Source: Acanthosoma haemorrhoidale
Taxonomy: Eukaryota; Arthropoda; Insecta; Hemiptera; Acanthosomatidae
DNA length: 64,000 nt
Reading direction: 5' to 3'
Assembly: GCA_930367205.1 (NCBI GenBank)
Contig: OV884015.1
Coordinates: forward strand, 75,779,341 to 75,843,340
Shown: positions 33,570-46,400 of the stretch, piece after piece
Numbering within the stretch: position 1 is the first letter of the stretch
Layout: each line of letters starts with the position of its first letter
Made by a program: the position numbers and the translations under genes
Notes under the pieces: model-generated
Database searches by the model: none
Seen by the model: the letters and a program-made list of their open reading frames with translations, nothing else
Told to the model about the DNA's origin: nothing

Positions 33570-35810
33570 GTTCTCGAGACCATGATCAGGGAATTTATGT
33601 CCGGACTACAGACCGTCTTTGCTCAATTGGCACGTCATGGGTACAAGATACTTAACTTCAACGTTGACGGTCTGATGACTATACTCGAAGTAGTGGAGGT
33701 ACTAATAGCGATCTAAGCGTCTCTCCAAGAGTTGGAAACTGGGTGGTTGGAGACTTAAATGCGCGGTATTCCCTGTGGAATAATGCTACCGTCAACCCAG
33801 CGGGGAGGAAATTGGTAAAGGCACCATTTACTGTCGTTCACCCCCCAGAACTACACCTTTCGCCATAGACGGGACAGTACAATTACCTCCACCCTAGAAA
33901 TCTTACTCACAAAACAGCCGCACAGGACAAACAATTTTGAGACCCTGGACTTAGTGACGACCGAACACCTGCATTCTATTGACGGTAGAGTTCCCACGCC
34001 CCACAAAGTATGACTATAGTCAAGCCGGCTGGGCCCTATATCGATCACAACTTTGCACCTTTTGCAACTTTGACCACCAATTGCATATGGTTCCGGTTCT
34101 TCACACTACAGAGGAAGTGGATCGCCTGGTAGCTTTCCTGATCGAGGTTATTGTCGATGCAGCCGACACTGCAAATTCTAAGTTTATCCCGAAGCCACCT
34201 ATGCTACAAAAACCACCTGACCATATTCTTTGACTTATTGCCTTACGCATAATTGGAAGAATAAATGGTATTGAACAAAGCCAAGAAAGTAGTAAACTCT
34301 CTCAAAACGCATTCGTGGCTTGATGAGGATTCGGAAGACGGCAATGTGGCAGGAACGGCTTCGTGGCTTACATGGTGAATTCCGTATGTTTTGGAAACTC
34401 CTTAGGACCACTACCAAGAAGGACTCAGGTGTCTGTCTTCATGACAGAGACATCCTTTACACAGCGGAAGAACAGACGAAAATACTGGCCAACCACTATA
34501 CCGCAGACAACGCCGCTAGGAGATGTAACTACCACGATTCTTAGCAGCTGGAGACAGGTAAGGATTATATGTTTGTCTCCTCAAAGCAGCTCTATGCAAT
34601 TCTTCGCCGGTGCCGAGGAAACCGAGCACCAGGGGGCGACGGGCAAACGCTAGTGCTGAAACAGCTACCGAAATGCTATCATTACGTACGAGCAGACAGG
34701 TTTTCAGACTAACCTGTCTAAAATACAGAACATCCGCTTGTGAAGGTACAGACGGAAGCCACCCTCGGTATCCACAAGAGCACATCATCTGCTATGGTCC
34801 CGTTGAACTACACGCAGGATTTCGACTCAGTGTCCCACGGGATGCTGTGCCGACAGCTTTGCGACTGGGAATTCCCAGAGCAGGTGTACACCATGTTGGT
34901 TTCCTTCTTGAAGAACAGATCGATGAGGGTACGGGTGGGTGATTGCCTTTCTAACCCATTCTCTCTGACTTGTGGAGTTCCTCAAGGAGTGGTTCTGTCT
35001 CCGGTTCTTTTCAGCATGTACACATCTGAAATTGTTGGGACAAACTATAAGAAAGCTACTGTAATCGCTTTCGCCGAAGACATTATGGTTTAAAGCAGCA
35101 GCATGAGTGCACAAAGAGCTCTTACACAGACCGAGTTAGTTGGTAACGTTATCAGTGACAGACTGGGTATGTCAAACATCAGTGTAAACGCCGGGAACCA
35201 ACTGCGTAATCCTCTCCCTCCAAAAGGAGAAAAAAGCCTTGCCAAAATCGTATAGCATAGGAGGGCAAGAGAACTCACTAGCTTTCTCAATGCACTATTT
35301 GGGTATAAAAATGGATAGGCATCTCCATTTCTCTACTCATTTTAGTAATAAAATAGAAAAAAGTACGACAAAGGTCTTACCGGCTATCGCACTTGCTAAC
35401 TTCACCTAACCTGTCACTTCGTCTCAAATTGATGATATATAAATGTGTCCTCCAGCCAGCTCTGCTGTACGGTGCCCCGCTATTTACCCACTTGACTGAC
35501 AATACAGCCAAATGTCTCGAACCATTTCAGAATGGGATCATGAGAAAAGTGGTTCGACATACCTCTCTCGAGAGGTTAAAGAACGCTGACCTGCACCCGT
35601 TGCTTGGTGTGCCGTCGGTGGGTGAGTTCATCCGCCGGAGACACATCAAGTTTTTTGACTCGTTGCAACACCTAACTAACCCAGTGTTTAACACTATGAC
35701 CCCACCCCACCTGCACCTGCACCCCCAGGGTGGTGACCCCTCCTGCATCGATGGCAACAGACTGTCAGGGGGAAAAATGATGTTAAGAATTAGTATGTAA
35801 GTTAGTTTTA
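33570..35810 (+). pseudogene. ORF2 (endonuclease-RT) of the same Jockey-like LINE
   Basis: Endonuclease pieces occur at about 33,640-33,790 (ILNFNVDGL, VVGDLNARYSLWNN). The linker follows at 33,979-34,544, ending KPPDHIL and then WQERLRGLHGEFRMFWK. RT motif B is GVPQGVVLSPVLFSMY (about 34,973-35,020), and the catalytic box reads FAED in place of FADD (about 35,070-35,081). The C-terminal part 35,393-35,800 is open for 135 codons with LKLMIYKCVLQPALLYG and RRRHIKFFDSL. Numerous stops and shifts break the rest. The closest relatives in the window are the fragments at 7.3, 60.2-61.3 and 62.2-63.0 kb. Confidence 0.85.
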
Positions 35811-35933
35811 AGTTTGATCAAAAAGGTAAGCCTCATTACCTTTATTAGTCATTTCTGTCCAGGCACGTATAATGTGTATCATTATACTTGTTTATTGCAT
35901 TATATGATGTTTATAAAATAACCCAATCAACCT

Positions 35934-36295
35934 TCACCGAGGATTCCCACACTCCTTACTCCTCTCACACCAACTTCAAGCAGGTTTAACCTTAAACTAG
36001 ATTTAAGTTCCTTATTTTTGATCGTAATATAACATGGGAAAGTCACATTAGGACTTTCCATGAGAAATGAAGAAATTCCACCCCCTCTGCAGTGTTTATT
36101 CGGCCAAACAGAATGCAATGGGGTCAGCTCTTCAGGACTGTATGAAATAGTCAATGTATAATGTAGTAATTGTTTCAGATTCCTTTAATGCACTAATCTG
36201 GGATGCACGAATTCGTTCAATTCAAGAGTACGTAATAACGTTGATAAATAAGGCAGCCCATTTCATATGGGCGGGCTCCTGGACATATAGGGATT
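35934..36295 (+). pseudogene. Probable LINE C-terminal remnant
   Basis: 35,940-35,985 nearly matches 55,370-55,415 (GAGG, TTCCACACTCCTTA, CTCCTCTCACACCA, CTTCAAGCAGGT). Its translation RGFPHSLL.SHQLQAG resembles the tail of CR1/L2-like ORF2. At 36,180-36,285 the frame DSFNALIWDARIRSIQEYV then NKAAHFIWAG resembles a LINE region near the RT thumb. The order suggests scrambled scraps of related elements. Evidence is weak. Confidence 0.4.
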
Positions 36296-36499
36296 AAGTG
36301 GAAATATAATGTCATGAAATCATTTGTCTGCTCGACAGAAAGTGAGTTCCACCCATATGGTATAAAACGTAAAAATAGCCCCTGCTACTTTGGGTGCGGG
36401 ATGGTCGGGTGCTTGGGCCGTTGTCTTGGGTCTCTGGTTAGGGGCATCGCTAGTCTCATAGAGCGTGACAGCTCCGAGGTACTGGAAAGATTTTGATTT

Positions 36500-37099
36500 T
36501 CACATGCATATGCAAATGTAAACTTTGATGGATTGTACTGATGTATTTAAGTTACATCGTTTCATATCAAAATCCTGCAGACATCCATCAGACTTCGCTT
36601 CCAATAAAACAATAACTATAATATCCACCTGACATGTGGTGCCTCCTGGGCTCTACTTTTGTTCTTTTAGTTTTACTAAAAAATAAATCCTTAAATAAAA
36701 TTATTAATAAAATTAATACAAAAAGTATTTTAAATATTGGTATGAGTTGATAAAAAAGTTCTGAAAACTGCCATTCTTTTTGACTCACTCATGACCGCCT
36801 ATCTCGTCATGAAACGGAGTCAGGTAGATCAATGATGGTACTTGTCACCGAACAATTCTCACGGTCATATACCATCTAACTCGTTTCCCAACAACAGGGT
36901 TACATATGGTTTCATACCTTCGATAAGCAGTGATATAGCATAATTAATTATTCTTAGTTCAACTTTTCATCTATCAACGTTTAACTAGTAATTTATCAGT
37001 TTTCCAAAGGAAATATTTATTTAAATCGTCTTAAGAATAACAAATAGCTTTTGGAACCCACTCTCACTGCCGGGAATAAGGGTGGTCAATGTTTATTTT
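36500..37099. other. AT-rich stretch, nothing recognised
   Basis: No motif-bearing frame, repeat or RNA gene was identified. Confidence 0.4.
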
Positions 37100-37235
37100 T
37101 TTCAAAGTACTAGGCCTTGTTGACATAAGGGAAGTTCTTCTCGTTGACCCTTGTTACTTTGGATCGGTAAAAGGCCTTTGATACTATTCAACATGCTCTG
37201 TTGCTTTGGGAGTTTGAATATACCCATCTTCTTCT
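37100..37235 (+). pseudogene. RT motif-A fragment of a LINE
   Basis: About 37,158-37,220 translates to KAFDTIQHALLLWEFE after a stop, the hallmark KAFD..xH.LLL of RT motif A. No neighbouring motif is preserved. It may belong with the adjacent LINE scraps at 36.2 or 38.1 kb. Confidence 0.5.
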
Positions 37236-38044
37236 TTACATCAGCTAAGCACATACTTCTTCCGTAATGATGGTATTCTTGTTATTTAGATGCTTATTAC
37301 ATTTTCGCTTATGCATATGCATATGTAAATTGACCATTCCATATTTGAAAATAATAAAAATATAATAAAAATTTCGGGTGTTAAGGAAACCTTTTTCGTG
37401 TAGAATTATAAGAGTAAAATACTTCATTTGAAATATCATTTTACAAGGAGTGTGTTTGTACTTGGCAATTCATTAAATTTTACTTTGGAATAATTTATGA
37501 CATAGTTTTACTATTTTTTCATAAACAAAATTGGCTTTTTCAGAAATTATAAAAACGTCCTTTTTCACTAGTTTGCTTTACTTTTAAATGCATACTTCAT
37601 TTAGTTCTGGAATCTTCCCTGACAGTTCATTGGATATAGAAAGTCATATGAATAGCACATGGTCATGTTCAAAAAAGAGAATTTACCAAAACAAAAAATT
37701 AAGCTTAAAAAAACAACCCTAAAGCATATACATCCAATCCATTACCTGAAAACCTTCATTACTTTGTCTACAGTTTCTTTTTCGTTTTCTAATTCGTTGG
37801 GAAGACCTAATACTTGCCATCACAGCTTGTAGGTGGGGGAGGCACTGTATTAACATTTGATACAGATTCAGTCGTTTATTTTCCTTGCAGAGGAACAAAT
37901 CCCAACTATAGATAAGTGAGAAAAAAGACAGTTTCCTAGCCCTAGTCGACATAGCATTACTTCAGTGATGATAAAATTCTAAATTCGTTTCAAATCAGTT
38001 GTGAAATTTCTTAAAATGACTGTCGAGTTTTTACCCTATTTATC
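37236..38044. other. AT-rich stretch, nothing recognised
   Basis: Short frames only; 37,719-37,952 minus has no recognisable motif. Confidence 0.4.
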
Positions 38045-38345
38045 TATTCTGAAAAATTGACCACCATACACTACGCAGCCGTAGTCAAAATGAGGGAATA
38101 TAAGAGAGGATCGATGTAGGTGATGTAGGGATCGATTGATCAGCTTAAGGGTGGGAATGGATCAACCGGATGATTTGGGAAATGTGGTCATTCCAGGATA
38201 GAGTTTGGCCAATGACAGAACCTAGATTTATTGACCAAAGAAGAGACTTGGATAGGACGACCGTCGATAGTGAAGGAGAGACTATCAATTAGAGTTTTGA
38301 GGAACCTGGAACCAATGACGATTGCTTTGGAGTTAACTAGGGATC
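38045..38345 (-). pseudogene. RT thumb-region remnant, CR1/L2-like LINE
   Basis: On the minus strand the translation runs NSKAIVIGSRFLKTL, LSFTIDGRPIQVSS, a WNDHI-like region with substitutions, and IFPHFDYGCVVYGG with one stop inside. This follows the order seen downstream of the FADD box in CR1, L2 and related LINEs. Stops and small indels are frequent. RT motif A at 37.1 kb is on the other strand, so these are separate remnants. Confidence 0.65.
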
Positions 38346-40515
38346 GTGCATGTTAAGTTTTCTGAATTATTTGGTTCAGATAAAATTTGGTACCCTTGTA
38401 TCTCGAAATCCATATATTCATTTGTCTATTTATATCCATATCAATATTTTCGCATGCTTAAGTAAGTTTCACGACATCGATAAACATTTTGAATCATCAA
38501 CATTACCTCATTTTATCACCGTTCATTTTGTCACAGAAATACGTGCTTTAAAATATTCATGTAAAGTTTTTTAAGAAACTAAAAATGCCTATCAAATAAC
38601 TTAAAACTCCAGGTTAATTAGCGCTCCTGTTAATTGGTTAATTATATTTTACCTTTAAAAATATTAATAGAAGAAAATATATATATTTATTTAATGCTTA
38701 TGCAGAGGCAAAGGCCTTAGGATAAACTCCTGATAGAGATTTTGATTCACGGGAGAGAGAATAAAGAAAAGAAAATCCAGTATTATAAAAGAAAAGAAAA
38801 GGGTGACTGCTATCGTGGAAATAACAGCCCCTTAAGTGGAGCCTCCCCTCCACTCCTTTCCCCCTCCTTGGCCCTTCCCCCACCACTCTCGACGATTTAT
38901 TATAGGGTCGTAAACTCCCTTTCAAACACACATACATGCACACAGCCTCCCTACCATTATCTTCCTTCTCATTTACTTACAGGCTCCTTTATCTAACGAA
39001 GTTGTGTCTCCAAGGTGATGCCATCTATTACTTTGCCGAGATCAAAAATCCTATTTATATCCTCTTATCTGACAGAAGGTCCGGTTTCCATTTAGCTATC
39101 TTATTTGTCATGGGGATAAACGGAATAACAGGAGTATCGTATTTTCAATTGCTACTAATCACTGAATTACGCTGTATTTAATATGTAGCTTAGCAATTCA
39201 GCACGAATTAAAGATTTGTTTAAGGTGTCAGTAAACACTATTATTTTATAACCTTACGTACGGTATGAGCAAGGGCAGTTTCCAATCAATAATATTAAAA
39301 TTGAATAAATAAAGTCATCCAGCTTGTCTACCCACAAATATCATATATTTATATTCGAGCCCTTCTAGTGGCTACACTATCATTTTAAAGTTATTCAATA
39401 ATAAAATGTTATATAATATTTAAACAGTACAACATACATGAAATGTATGTTTTTGTAAATAAAGCCTATTAGTCTATTAAAAGATCGAAAATAATAAAAA
39501 AGTGAAATTATAAATGAATGTACAGCACATCATCAAAGTGTTATAAATTAGTAAAGATAAAATTAGTATCTTATTCATCTTATGCTTTGCTTAACATGGA
39601 TGGGGAAACAATGAATAGTTAAAATAACATAATCTCGTTAGCAGTCATATCGATCTACTTATGGATTTAGTGCTGCCTGTCATTTTAGTTTGAAAAGAGA
39701 TAGCAGAAATCTTATATTATTAATTAGGATGTTAAATATACTGTTTGATATAATATACCGCGGAAAATTCTAGAAAAATACTTATATAACTGTTTAATAT
39801 ACACCCATTATTATCACATAAAATATCAAATTGTCGTAACATCTGATGTTTCAATGGCATAAAAAACATCGTATCAATCTCACAGGCACATTATATAAAC
39901 AGGGTTAAGTGAATAGCGCAGTGGCCAGGTCGTGAAAAGGGGGGCTACCCATTAAAAGGTTATGTAGTTTTGGATTTTGTGTATGTTGTATGTTCTTGTT
40001 AAAAATCCAAGTTTTCTAATTTGGTCGAATTTGGTCTAATTTTGTGCCACTACTTCCGTTTAGTTCAATAACTCTTTACTAGTGTGTCTGACAAAAAAAA
40101 ATGTTTAAACAGTTTTTTGTAGAACACAAAATTTTCTATGATTTATTTTATAAAAATTTCTTTCTAAACCTCCGAGTTACCAAAATACTTGGAAGAAATG
40201 AGTCGCAAAGGTTGCAAAAATTATGAAACATTTAGGTTTTAAAACTATTTATTTCACTGACATTTGTAAATGACTACCTACTTTACAGTTTTGGTTTATT
40301 ATTTCAATAGTAAACTTTTGTAATTGACCAAGAAAAAAAAATGTTGACCTCTCTGAAAATTTGATGTTTTAGTAAGTGCATTCAAAACCAGAAGTTACTC
40401 ATGACTGGAAAAGTAGGAGAGATCTTATTCATAACATTGTAACCGTGGGGGGGGGGGCATGTATACTCAAACTCTTGACGATCTTCGCTGTCATCTTTTT
40501 GACTGATAGAAAAGT
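38346..40515. other. AT-rich non-coding stretch
   Basis: Short shadow frames only. A purine-rich then C-rich patch lies at 38,750-38,890. A run of G residues lies near 40,447. No gene is recognised. Confidence 0.45.
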
Positions 40516-40519
40516 ACAG

Positions 40520-41136
40520 TACAGTATTTGCCAGGAACAAATATGATGTGGGCACGGTTAAGGATTACGAAGCTAGAATTGACTTACTGGTGGACAGATT
40601 CTGCAGCAAAAGGCCGTATAGATGCACTATAGCAGATAAGAAGGAAATAGAAGATCAGGTGGCAAAATTATTACAAAATGATTTAATTGAAGAGTCTTAT
40701 AGTCCATTCGCAGCCCCCGTGACCCTAGCATTCAAAAGAGATGAAAACAAGCGATCAAGATTATGTATAGATTTTCGTGAATTGAACGAACTAGTTATAT
40801 CACAAGCTCAACCATTCCCATTAATAGATGATTTAATAATACAAACAAGAAACTGCAAATACTTCACCACACTATATATAAATTCCGCTTTTTGGTCAAT
40901 TCCATTACGCATTGAAGATAGACAGAAAACAGGATTTGTCACACAAGAAGGGCACTTCCAATGGACATGCCTACCCTATGGTTTAAAGACATCACCAGCT
41001 AGTTTCCAAAGAATTTTATCCAACATCTTAAGAAAGCACAATTTAAAAGACTTTTCAGAAAATTATATAGATGACATCTTAATTTTTTCGAAATCATTCA
41101 CAGAACATATAGAACATATAGAAAAAGTAATAAAAG
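40520..41136 (+). pseudogene. RT domain of the third Gypsy family
   Basis: The frame is open from about 40,517 to the solo LTR. It contains FARNKYDVGTVKDYEARI and RPYRC, the usual entry to Gypsy RT, then SPFAAPVTLAFKRDENKRSRLCIDFRELNE, an LPYGLKTSPASFQR motif and the catalytic box YIDDILIFSK (about 41,067-41,096). The expected aspartate of motif A is replaced: the text reads FTTLYINSAFWSI where a D is usual. The frame ends only because of the insertion at 41,137. There is no start codon of its own; it is an internal part of pol. Confidence 0.88.
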
Positions 41137-41830
41137 TGTAAGGATCGGCGTCTGTTGGGACTGTTAGATTGTGAAAGGTGAATAACGAAACCAACAGACG
41201 ACCGTTTGCCTTCAGGGCCTGGTGATGAAGCGGAATAGGAGACTGCACGTGCTAAGATGTTCTCGGAAGACAACTGATAGTTAATAGCACTCTCCTATTT
41301 GTTCTACGAACTTAACCGTGGGAACATGGCCCGACCCTGAACAAACCTTGTTTATTGGCCCTTAGTCATCCCTACTTACGACGACCACGCCCTGGTCGCA
41401 CGCGAGTAGGGCGATAGTAATAAAAAAGCAGTCAGTCCGTGTTTCTGTGTGGTTGGAAGAGGTTACGGTAGTGATTGAGTGAGAGACAAACCATTCATAT
41501 TGTAGGGGTAATGTGGATACCGGACTTGATCAAAGGTATGTGGACTTTTCTTTTCCGTCTGTAACATAGTTGCCAGCTAAATGGAGCATGTGGCTGACTG
41601 TCAAATCCCGACTTTACTCTTTAAATTTTGTAATGGAAAATAGAATTGAATGACATTTTATTTTAATTAGTAGTGGCTAAATAGTAGCTTTCGTAGTTGT
41701 GTGAGAGCTGGTAATCTTATATTTTTTGTTCATTAAAGCACCCTTTAATTTTAAACTTGTTATTCCTTTTAAATGGTTACCCTTCCTACTTTCTCCTAAG
41801 ATTCCTGAGATCCTAGTCGGGGCGGGTACA
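41137..41830 (+). mobile_element. Solo LTR inserted in pol
   Basis: The 694-bp block begins TGTAAGGATC, ends GGGCGGGTACA and is flanked by AAAG on both sides (41,133-41,136 and 41,831-41,834). If one AAAG and the block are taken out, the RT frame continues without shift. TG...CA ends and a 4-5 bp duplication are typical of LTRs, and no internal coding sequence is present, so this is a solo LTR from another family. The orientation of that family is not known; plus is nominal. Confidence 0.85.
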
Positions 41831-41834
41831 AAAG

Positions 41835-42262
41835 CAATAGTCAATGAAGGTTTCCGATTAAAATTTAAAAAATGTACATTTGCAGCAGAATCAGCAAAAT
41901 ACCTTGGACACATAATACAACACAATACAGTAAGGCCAATAAAGGACAACTTAATTTCAATAAAAAACTTTCCAACTCCAAAAACCCAAAAGAACATCAG
42001 ACAATTTTTAGGAAAAATTAATTTTTATCAGGAGTATATACCAAAAAGCTCGATATTGCTAGATCCAAAATTAATAAAAAAAGATGGAGTGTTCTATAAA
42101 AAAGTAAGAAATAAAGAAAAGATAATTTTATCTGAAAACTTAAGTTTAGAATTCATTAAAGAAATACATTCTGAATGGTGCCATATAGGAATTAAACAAA
42201 TGATGGGTATGCCCTTATTATACAGCAAAAAATATAACTGCAAATATAAAAAAAGTATGTAA
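41835..42262 (+). pseudogene. Pol continuation after the solo LTR, RNase H deleted
   Basis: The frame resumes with NEGFRLKFKKCTFA and AKYLGHII, which directly follow the YIDD region in Gypsy RT, then TQKNIRQFLGKINFY. After LLDP at about 42,066 the text jumps to LIKKDGVFYKK, which belongs after RNase H, so roughly 250 codons are missing. The histidines of the integrase zinc finger (EIHSEWCHIGIK) follow. The frame is lost near 42,225-42,245, and the cysteine pair (VCKTCEIC) is in another frame. The deleted RNase H is preserved in the copy at 54 kb. Confidence 0.85.
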
Positions 42263-43148
42263 AACCTGTGAAATATGTATTAAAAACAAATCCAGAGGGC
42301 AAGAAAAATATGGGCTAATGTCACAACTAGGGCCAGCAACAAAACCATTCGAAATAATGTCAATCGACACTATTGGAGGTTTTGGAGGACAACGATCAAC
42401 AAAAAGATACCTCCACCTGCTTATTGACCACTTCACAAGATATGCATTCATTTCAACATCAAAAACTCAGAGTGCCACTGACTTCATCAAGTTAGTAAAT
42501 AATGTGCTGGAAACAGATAAAATAGGTATAATACTTACAGATCAATACCCAGGAATCAACTCAAGAGAATTCAAAGATTTCCTAAGGGAAAAGGAGGTTC
42601 GATTGATATTTACAGCAGTTAATGCACCCTTTTCCAATGGTTTGAATGAGAGACTAAATCGAACTCTAGTCAATAAAATCAGATGTAAAATGAACGAAAA
42701 AGGGAAGAAAAGAGCCTGGACAACAGTCGCTAAAGAATGTGTGGATAAATATAATGAAACAGAACATACAGTAACTGGTTTTCCACCCAAGTATTTATTG
42801 GATGGCACAGATACTAGCATTTTATCTGAAGAATTAAAAAAAAGAAACAATAAAGAAAACTGGATGAATGACAGTAAATTAGCCTTAGAAAGAACAAAAA
42901 AGTCTCATGAATATAACAAGAAAATATTTGATAAATCAAGAAAACATTGGGAATTTAACACAGGAGATACAGTATATATAGAAAATGGCAACAAATTGAA
43001 CAGGAATAAACTAGATGAATTAAAAATTGGTCCCTTTGAAATAACAGAAAAGATATCAAATTAAATATATAAAATAAAAACCGGAAGAGGAAAGCAAGAA
43101 ACTGGATTCTTTCACATAACAAAATTACTTCCGATATTACCAGACTGA
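42235..43148 (+). pseudogene. Integrase of the third Gypsy family, near-intact core
   Basis: From the frameshift the frame gives CKTCEIC (zinc finger end), then the integrase core with Asp in SIDTIGG, Asp in LTDQYPGIN and, exactly 35 residues later, Glu in GLNERLNRTL: a complete DD35E triad. HTVTGFPPKYLLDGT and the GPFEI box (GPY/F module) follow. A TAA at 43,062-43,064 interrupts the C terminus; the same frame continues as TGFFHITKLLPILP to a TGA at 43,146-43,148, which is probably the original end. Confidence 0.88.
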
Positions 43149-43172
43149 AAATTTTCAAAGAATTTTCACCTC

Positions 43173-43184
43173 AAAGAGGGGAGA
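43173..43184 (+). promoter_or_regulatory. Polypurine tract
   Basis: AAAGAGGGGAGA directly precedes the LTR start TGTAATG. This is the plus-strand primer position of an LTR element. Confidence 0.8.
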
Positions 43185-43407
43185 TGTAATGAAAGTGTCC
43201 TCTCTTCAATTTGAATTTGCCGTGCTGCTTCCACTGGCTGACACCAGATGGAGCAGCAGTTATGAGATAGAGAAGGTTATGTGAGGTAACAGAACATGTA
43301 AATAGTGTGAATAGAGAATGGATAGTTATTAACTGTAATTGTCGTTTCTTTGTTTACAGAGAAACTGATTTCAGTTTATTCACCCCACCTTCAATAATTG
43401 TCTTACA
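43185..43407 (+). repeat. 3' LTR of the third Gypsy family
   Basis: 223 bp from TGTAATG to TCTTACA, following the purine tract. It matches the split LTR at 28,878-30,425 but lacks that copy's 71-bp GT...AG segment. The expected target duplication cannot be tested because the 5' end is missing. Confidence 0.88.
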
Positions 43408-46400
43408 TATATATTAGAAATGTTGAAAGGACGGAACAATATCTAAGAATAATTATGGTCTAGATAGTTGAGTAAAAATTTATTAACAAGTATGGAAGAT
43501 ACAAGGTTTTATTTTATATCTGTTTTACCGTTTGCTGACTACCGTCATTTGTATAGATAAAAACTTACTCAGACCAGAAGTAGGGGGTGGCTAATGTTCT
43601 TTGGAGAACTTTCGTAATAGACATAACGTTTTAATTTATCTTTGTTTTGCGGCCTTTAATGTTTTCTTAAACATGAGAAAAAAAATTAAAACATTAAATC
43701 GTATAATATTATAATAAATAACTTCTTAGCCGTTCTAACTGATTTTTTTTTCAATTTTAATTTTGTTTGCATACTTTCCTTTGTTACCTATAACTGTTCA
43801 TAGAACATATACATTGTGTCAAAAAGTGCGAAAAGCTAATCTAAATACATACCAGTTTCAAAACAAACATAATACCTTTTATGCCGAGGCAAACAAAATC
43901 TCCCCTCACCTACACTCACGAGAGTCAATCATAAAACAAACTCTTTTTTGGTCGAAAAATTCCAGCTTAGCACGTTCGCCATCTATTTTCAATTCAAGAA
44001 ACAGTATTTATGTTAATAAATCGGCCACGAGGTGCGCAAGTTATTTTCTGGTCGGTATGACAATCTAAACGTGCTTCTGGCATAAGCTTTAAACTTGAAT
44101 CTGAATTTACGTTTAGTAACTTGCCAAAAATCTCTGCATAGATATCACGAATGAATGGCAGAATACCCCCACAAGATAAATGGAGCAGAATCAGGAACAT
44201 ATGGGCTGCGTACAAATTTAATTTAACCCCATGTTTTTTTAAAAGGGGATAGCAAAGGCAGAATATTTTAACTTGTGGCTATTTGATTGGTAATATTCTT
44301 CTGCTCTATTGCTGACTAAGCAAATACTGCAGCAGTAGAAACTACACAAAGCTAATCCATTCAAAAATAACGTATGATATAAGTATCGAAGTCAATCAAA
44401 ATCCACTTAATTTAATTCACGACTATGAACTGATACCATCCCCCCGTCCAGTTGACCAGGTAATTATCCATCACCTGCCGTGGTAAAAATATGAAATCAG
44501 TTTGAAGGATTATTGAAGATTTCTGTGAAGACTGAAGAGTGGACAGCTAAAAATGGATTCAAGCATTCAAGTTCATAACCGACTTCAATGATATTTTCAA
44601 GAATACTAACAGAGACTCGTAAAATCGAATAGCTGCTTACAAATTACAAATTATAAACTTCCCATAAAAATAACAGATCTCATAATCGAAGACCTATACA
44701 AAATCAACTAAACCATTTTAACTGAAAGAGTTGAAATGTATTGTATTGGCTTCAATCACGTACAGAAATACATGGAGTCGAGCTGGCAGAATCAAGGTGC
44801 CTGTGAACCTGCTTCTGAATTCCAACTTTGCACGTAAATGTATACACCTGCACAACAAACAGAAGCTCACAAATCACAAAGTAAAAATCGTATAAAATGT
44901 ATTTCCTATTGTAAATAGATTAATGTATATTGAATCGTATAATTTTGATAAGAAAGGGATATGAAAAGAAAAAAAAAACTGACGGAAGCATAGCACGCAA
45001 TGGCGCCGCAAAGTGGATTCAAAATCCTAGCCAAAATATTTTTCATGTGTTTCAATGTTAAAATAATTGCTATTGATCTACTGTAAATTACTTTTCACTA
45101 ATTTTACGTTCAGATGAATGTATTTTCTAATTTATAAAAATAAATTTATAATACAAAGTTTACTTAACTATTGTAAGAAGAGTGCTCGCTTGTAACATAT
45201 ATTAAAATATCAAGTAAATTAATATATTATGAAATTATGTTTCCAAGATTTCATGCTTTCATTTCATAATTCTGAAATACGATAGTTAATGCCAACTTAA
45301 ATATTTTTTTGTCAATGGTATGGTTCTATCAAAAAAATAAAACATGTATCGCAAAATCATAAGCCAAAAGAACATTGAGCAATTAACCGTAAGTATTGCT
45401 GATAGAGTAAGTAGTCTATAGGAAAACGTCGTTCCTTTGTCCATCGTTCCTTAAACTTGACAACAAATTCAGGCACGTGATCGGCAACAAATTTGGTTTT
45501 ATATATATGTTAGAAATGCGTGTAATTCGCAAATGCACATAACCTTTTGTGTAGTTCGGCCATACAGCTCATTAGTATCTTTTTGTCTTTCACTATATAA
45601 TTAGACTCATTTCCTTTAGTCCGAAAAGTCACAGTATTTTCAAATGTTAATATAATTAAATAACAAAAGAGGTTACTAGTCCTCTCGGCTAGGTTTTAAG
45701 ATGTAAGATTTACCAGGAGCTATATAACAACTTTGAGATAATTTGGATATAAATGGGTATCTAAATAAAACCAACTTCTTAAGTTAGTTTTGTGAAGAAA
45801 TAATAGAGCAATCGATAAATTAAATATTGTCTGTGGAATCTTGTTTATAGAGGGATGGCACTGAAAATAGTTCGATAGTGGTAGATTGAGAGGACAGAAG
45901 ATATTTATAAAAACAGGATTCGAAAACTGAGAGTGAAATAGAATGGCAGATGGAGGGGCATGTAGTGTTCCAATTTGTGTGGGGGGGGGGGTGAACTGAG
46001 CGATCGAAGGAAGAAGTTCTGTGAGCAAGGAATGAATGGTGGATTTGAGTTTAGGAGATTTATGGTAGGGATTTGGTGGGTAGGACTTGGTAGAGGTCAG
46101 GAGGCAGTATTGGAAGTCTGGTCAAAGGGAGCCATTCTAACTCGGTAGAGCACGAGTGTCTCGGGATCTCAAAAATAAATGAATGAAGGGAACAGTTCAT
46201 AAGATTAGTTTTTCATGAAAGCTAACCCATTTTTATAACCGACTCAAATCTACTTCTGATCATAGAACCAACCGGGATTCCATATTAAAAACTATAGAGT
46301 ATATTTCTATATAATAGGAGTTTCACTGATTATTAAAGAGTGGTTTTCCTAGGGCTCTAGTCTCTGCTGGTTGCATATAGATCCTTGCATTGAGTCAGGC

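Larger units (their letters stand above)
40520..43407 (+). mobile_element. 5'-truncated Ty3/Gypsy element with 3' LTR, third family
   Basis: Plus-strand pol sequence (RT, zinc finger, integrase) is followed by a purine tract and a 223-bp LTR that matches the split LTR at 28.9-30.4 kb. The 5' LTR, gag and protease are missing. Pol is damaged by a solo LTR insertion (41,137-41,830), a deletion of RNase H near 42,070, a frameshift near 42,230 and a stop at 43,062-43,064. The minus-strand fragment at 53.9-54.8 kb is a second copy of the same region. Confidence 0.9.

Noticed and set aside
34516..34942. Overlapping ORFs of 90-110 codons on both strands
   Set aside because: They are alternative frames of the decayed LINE ORF2 region, not separate genes.
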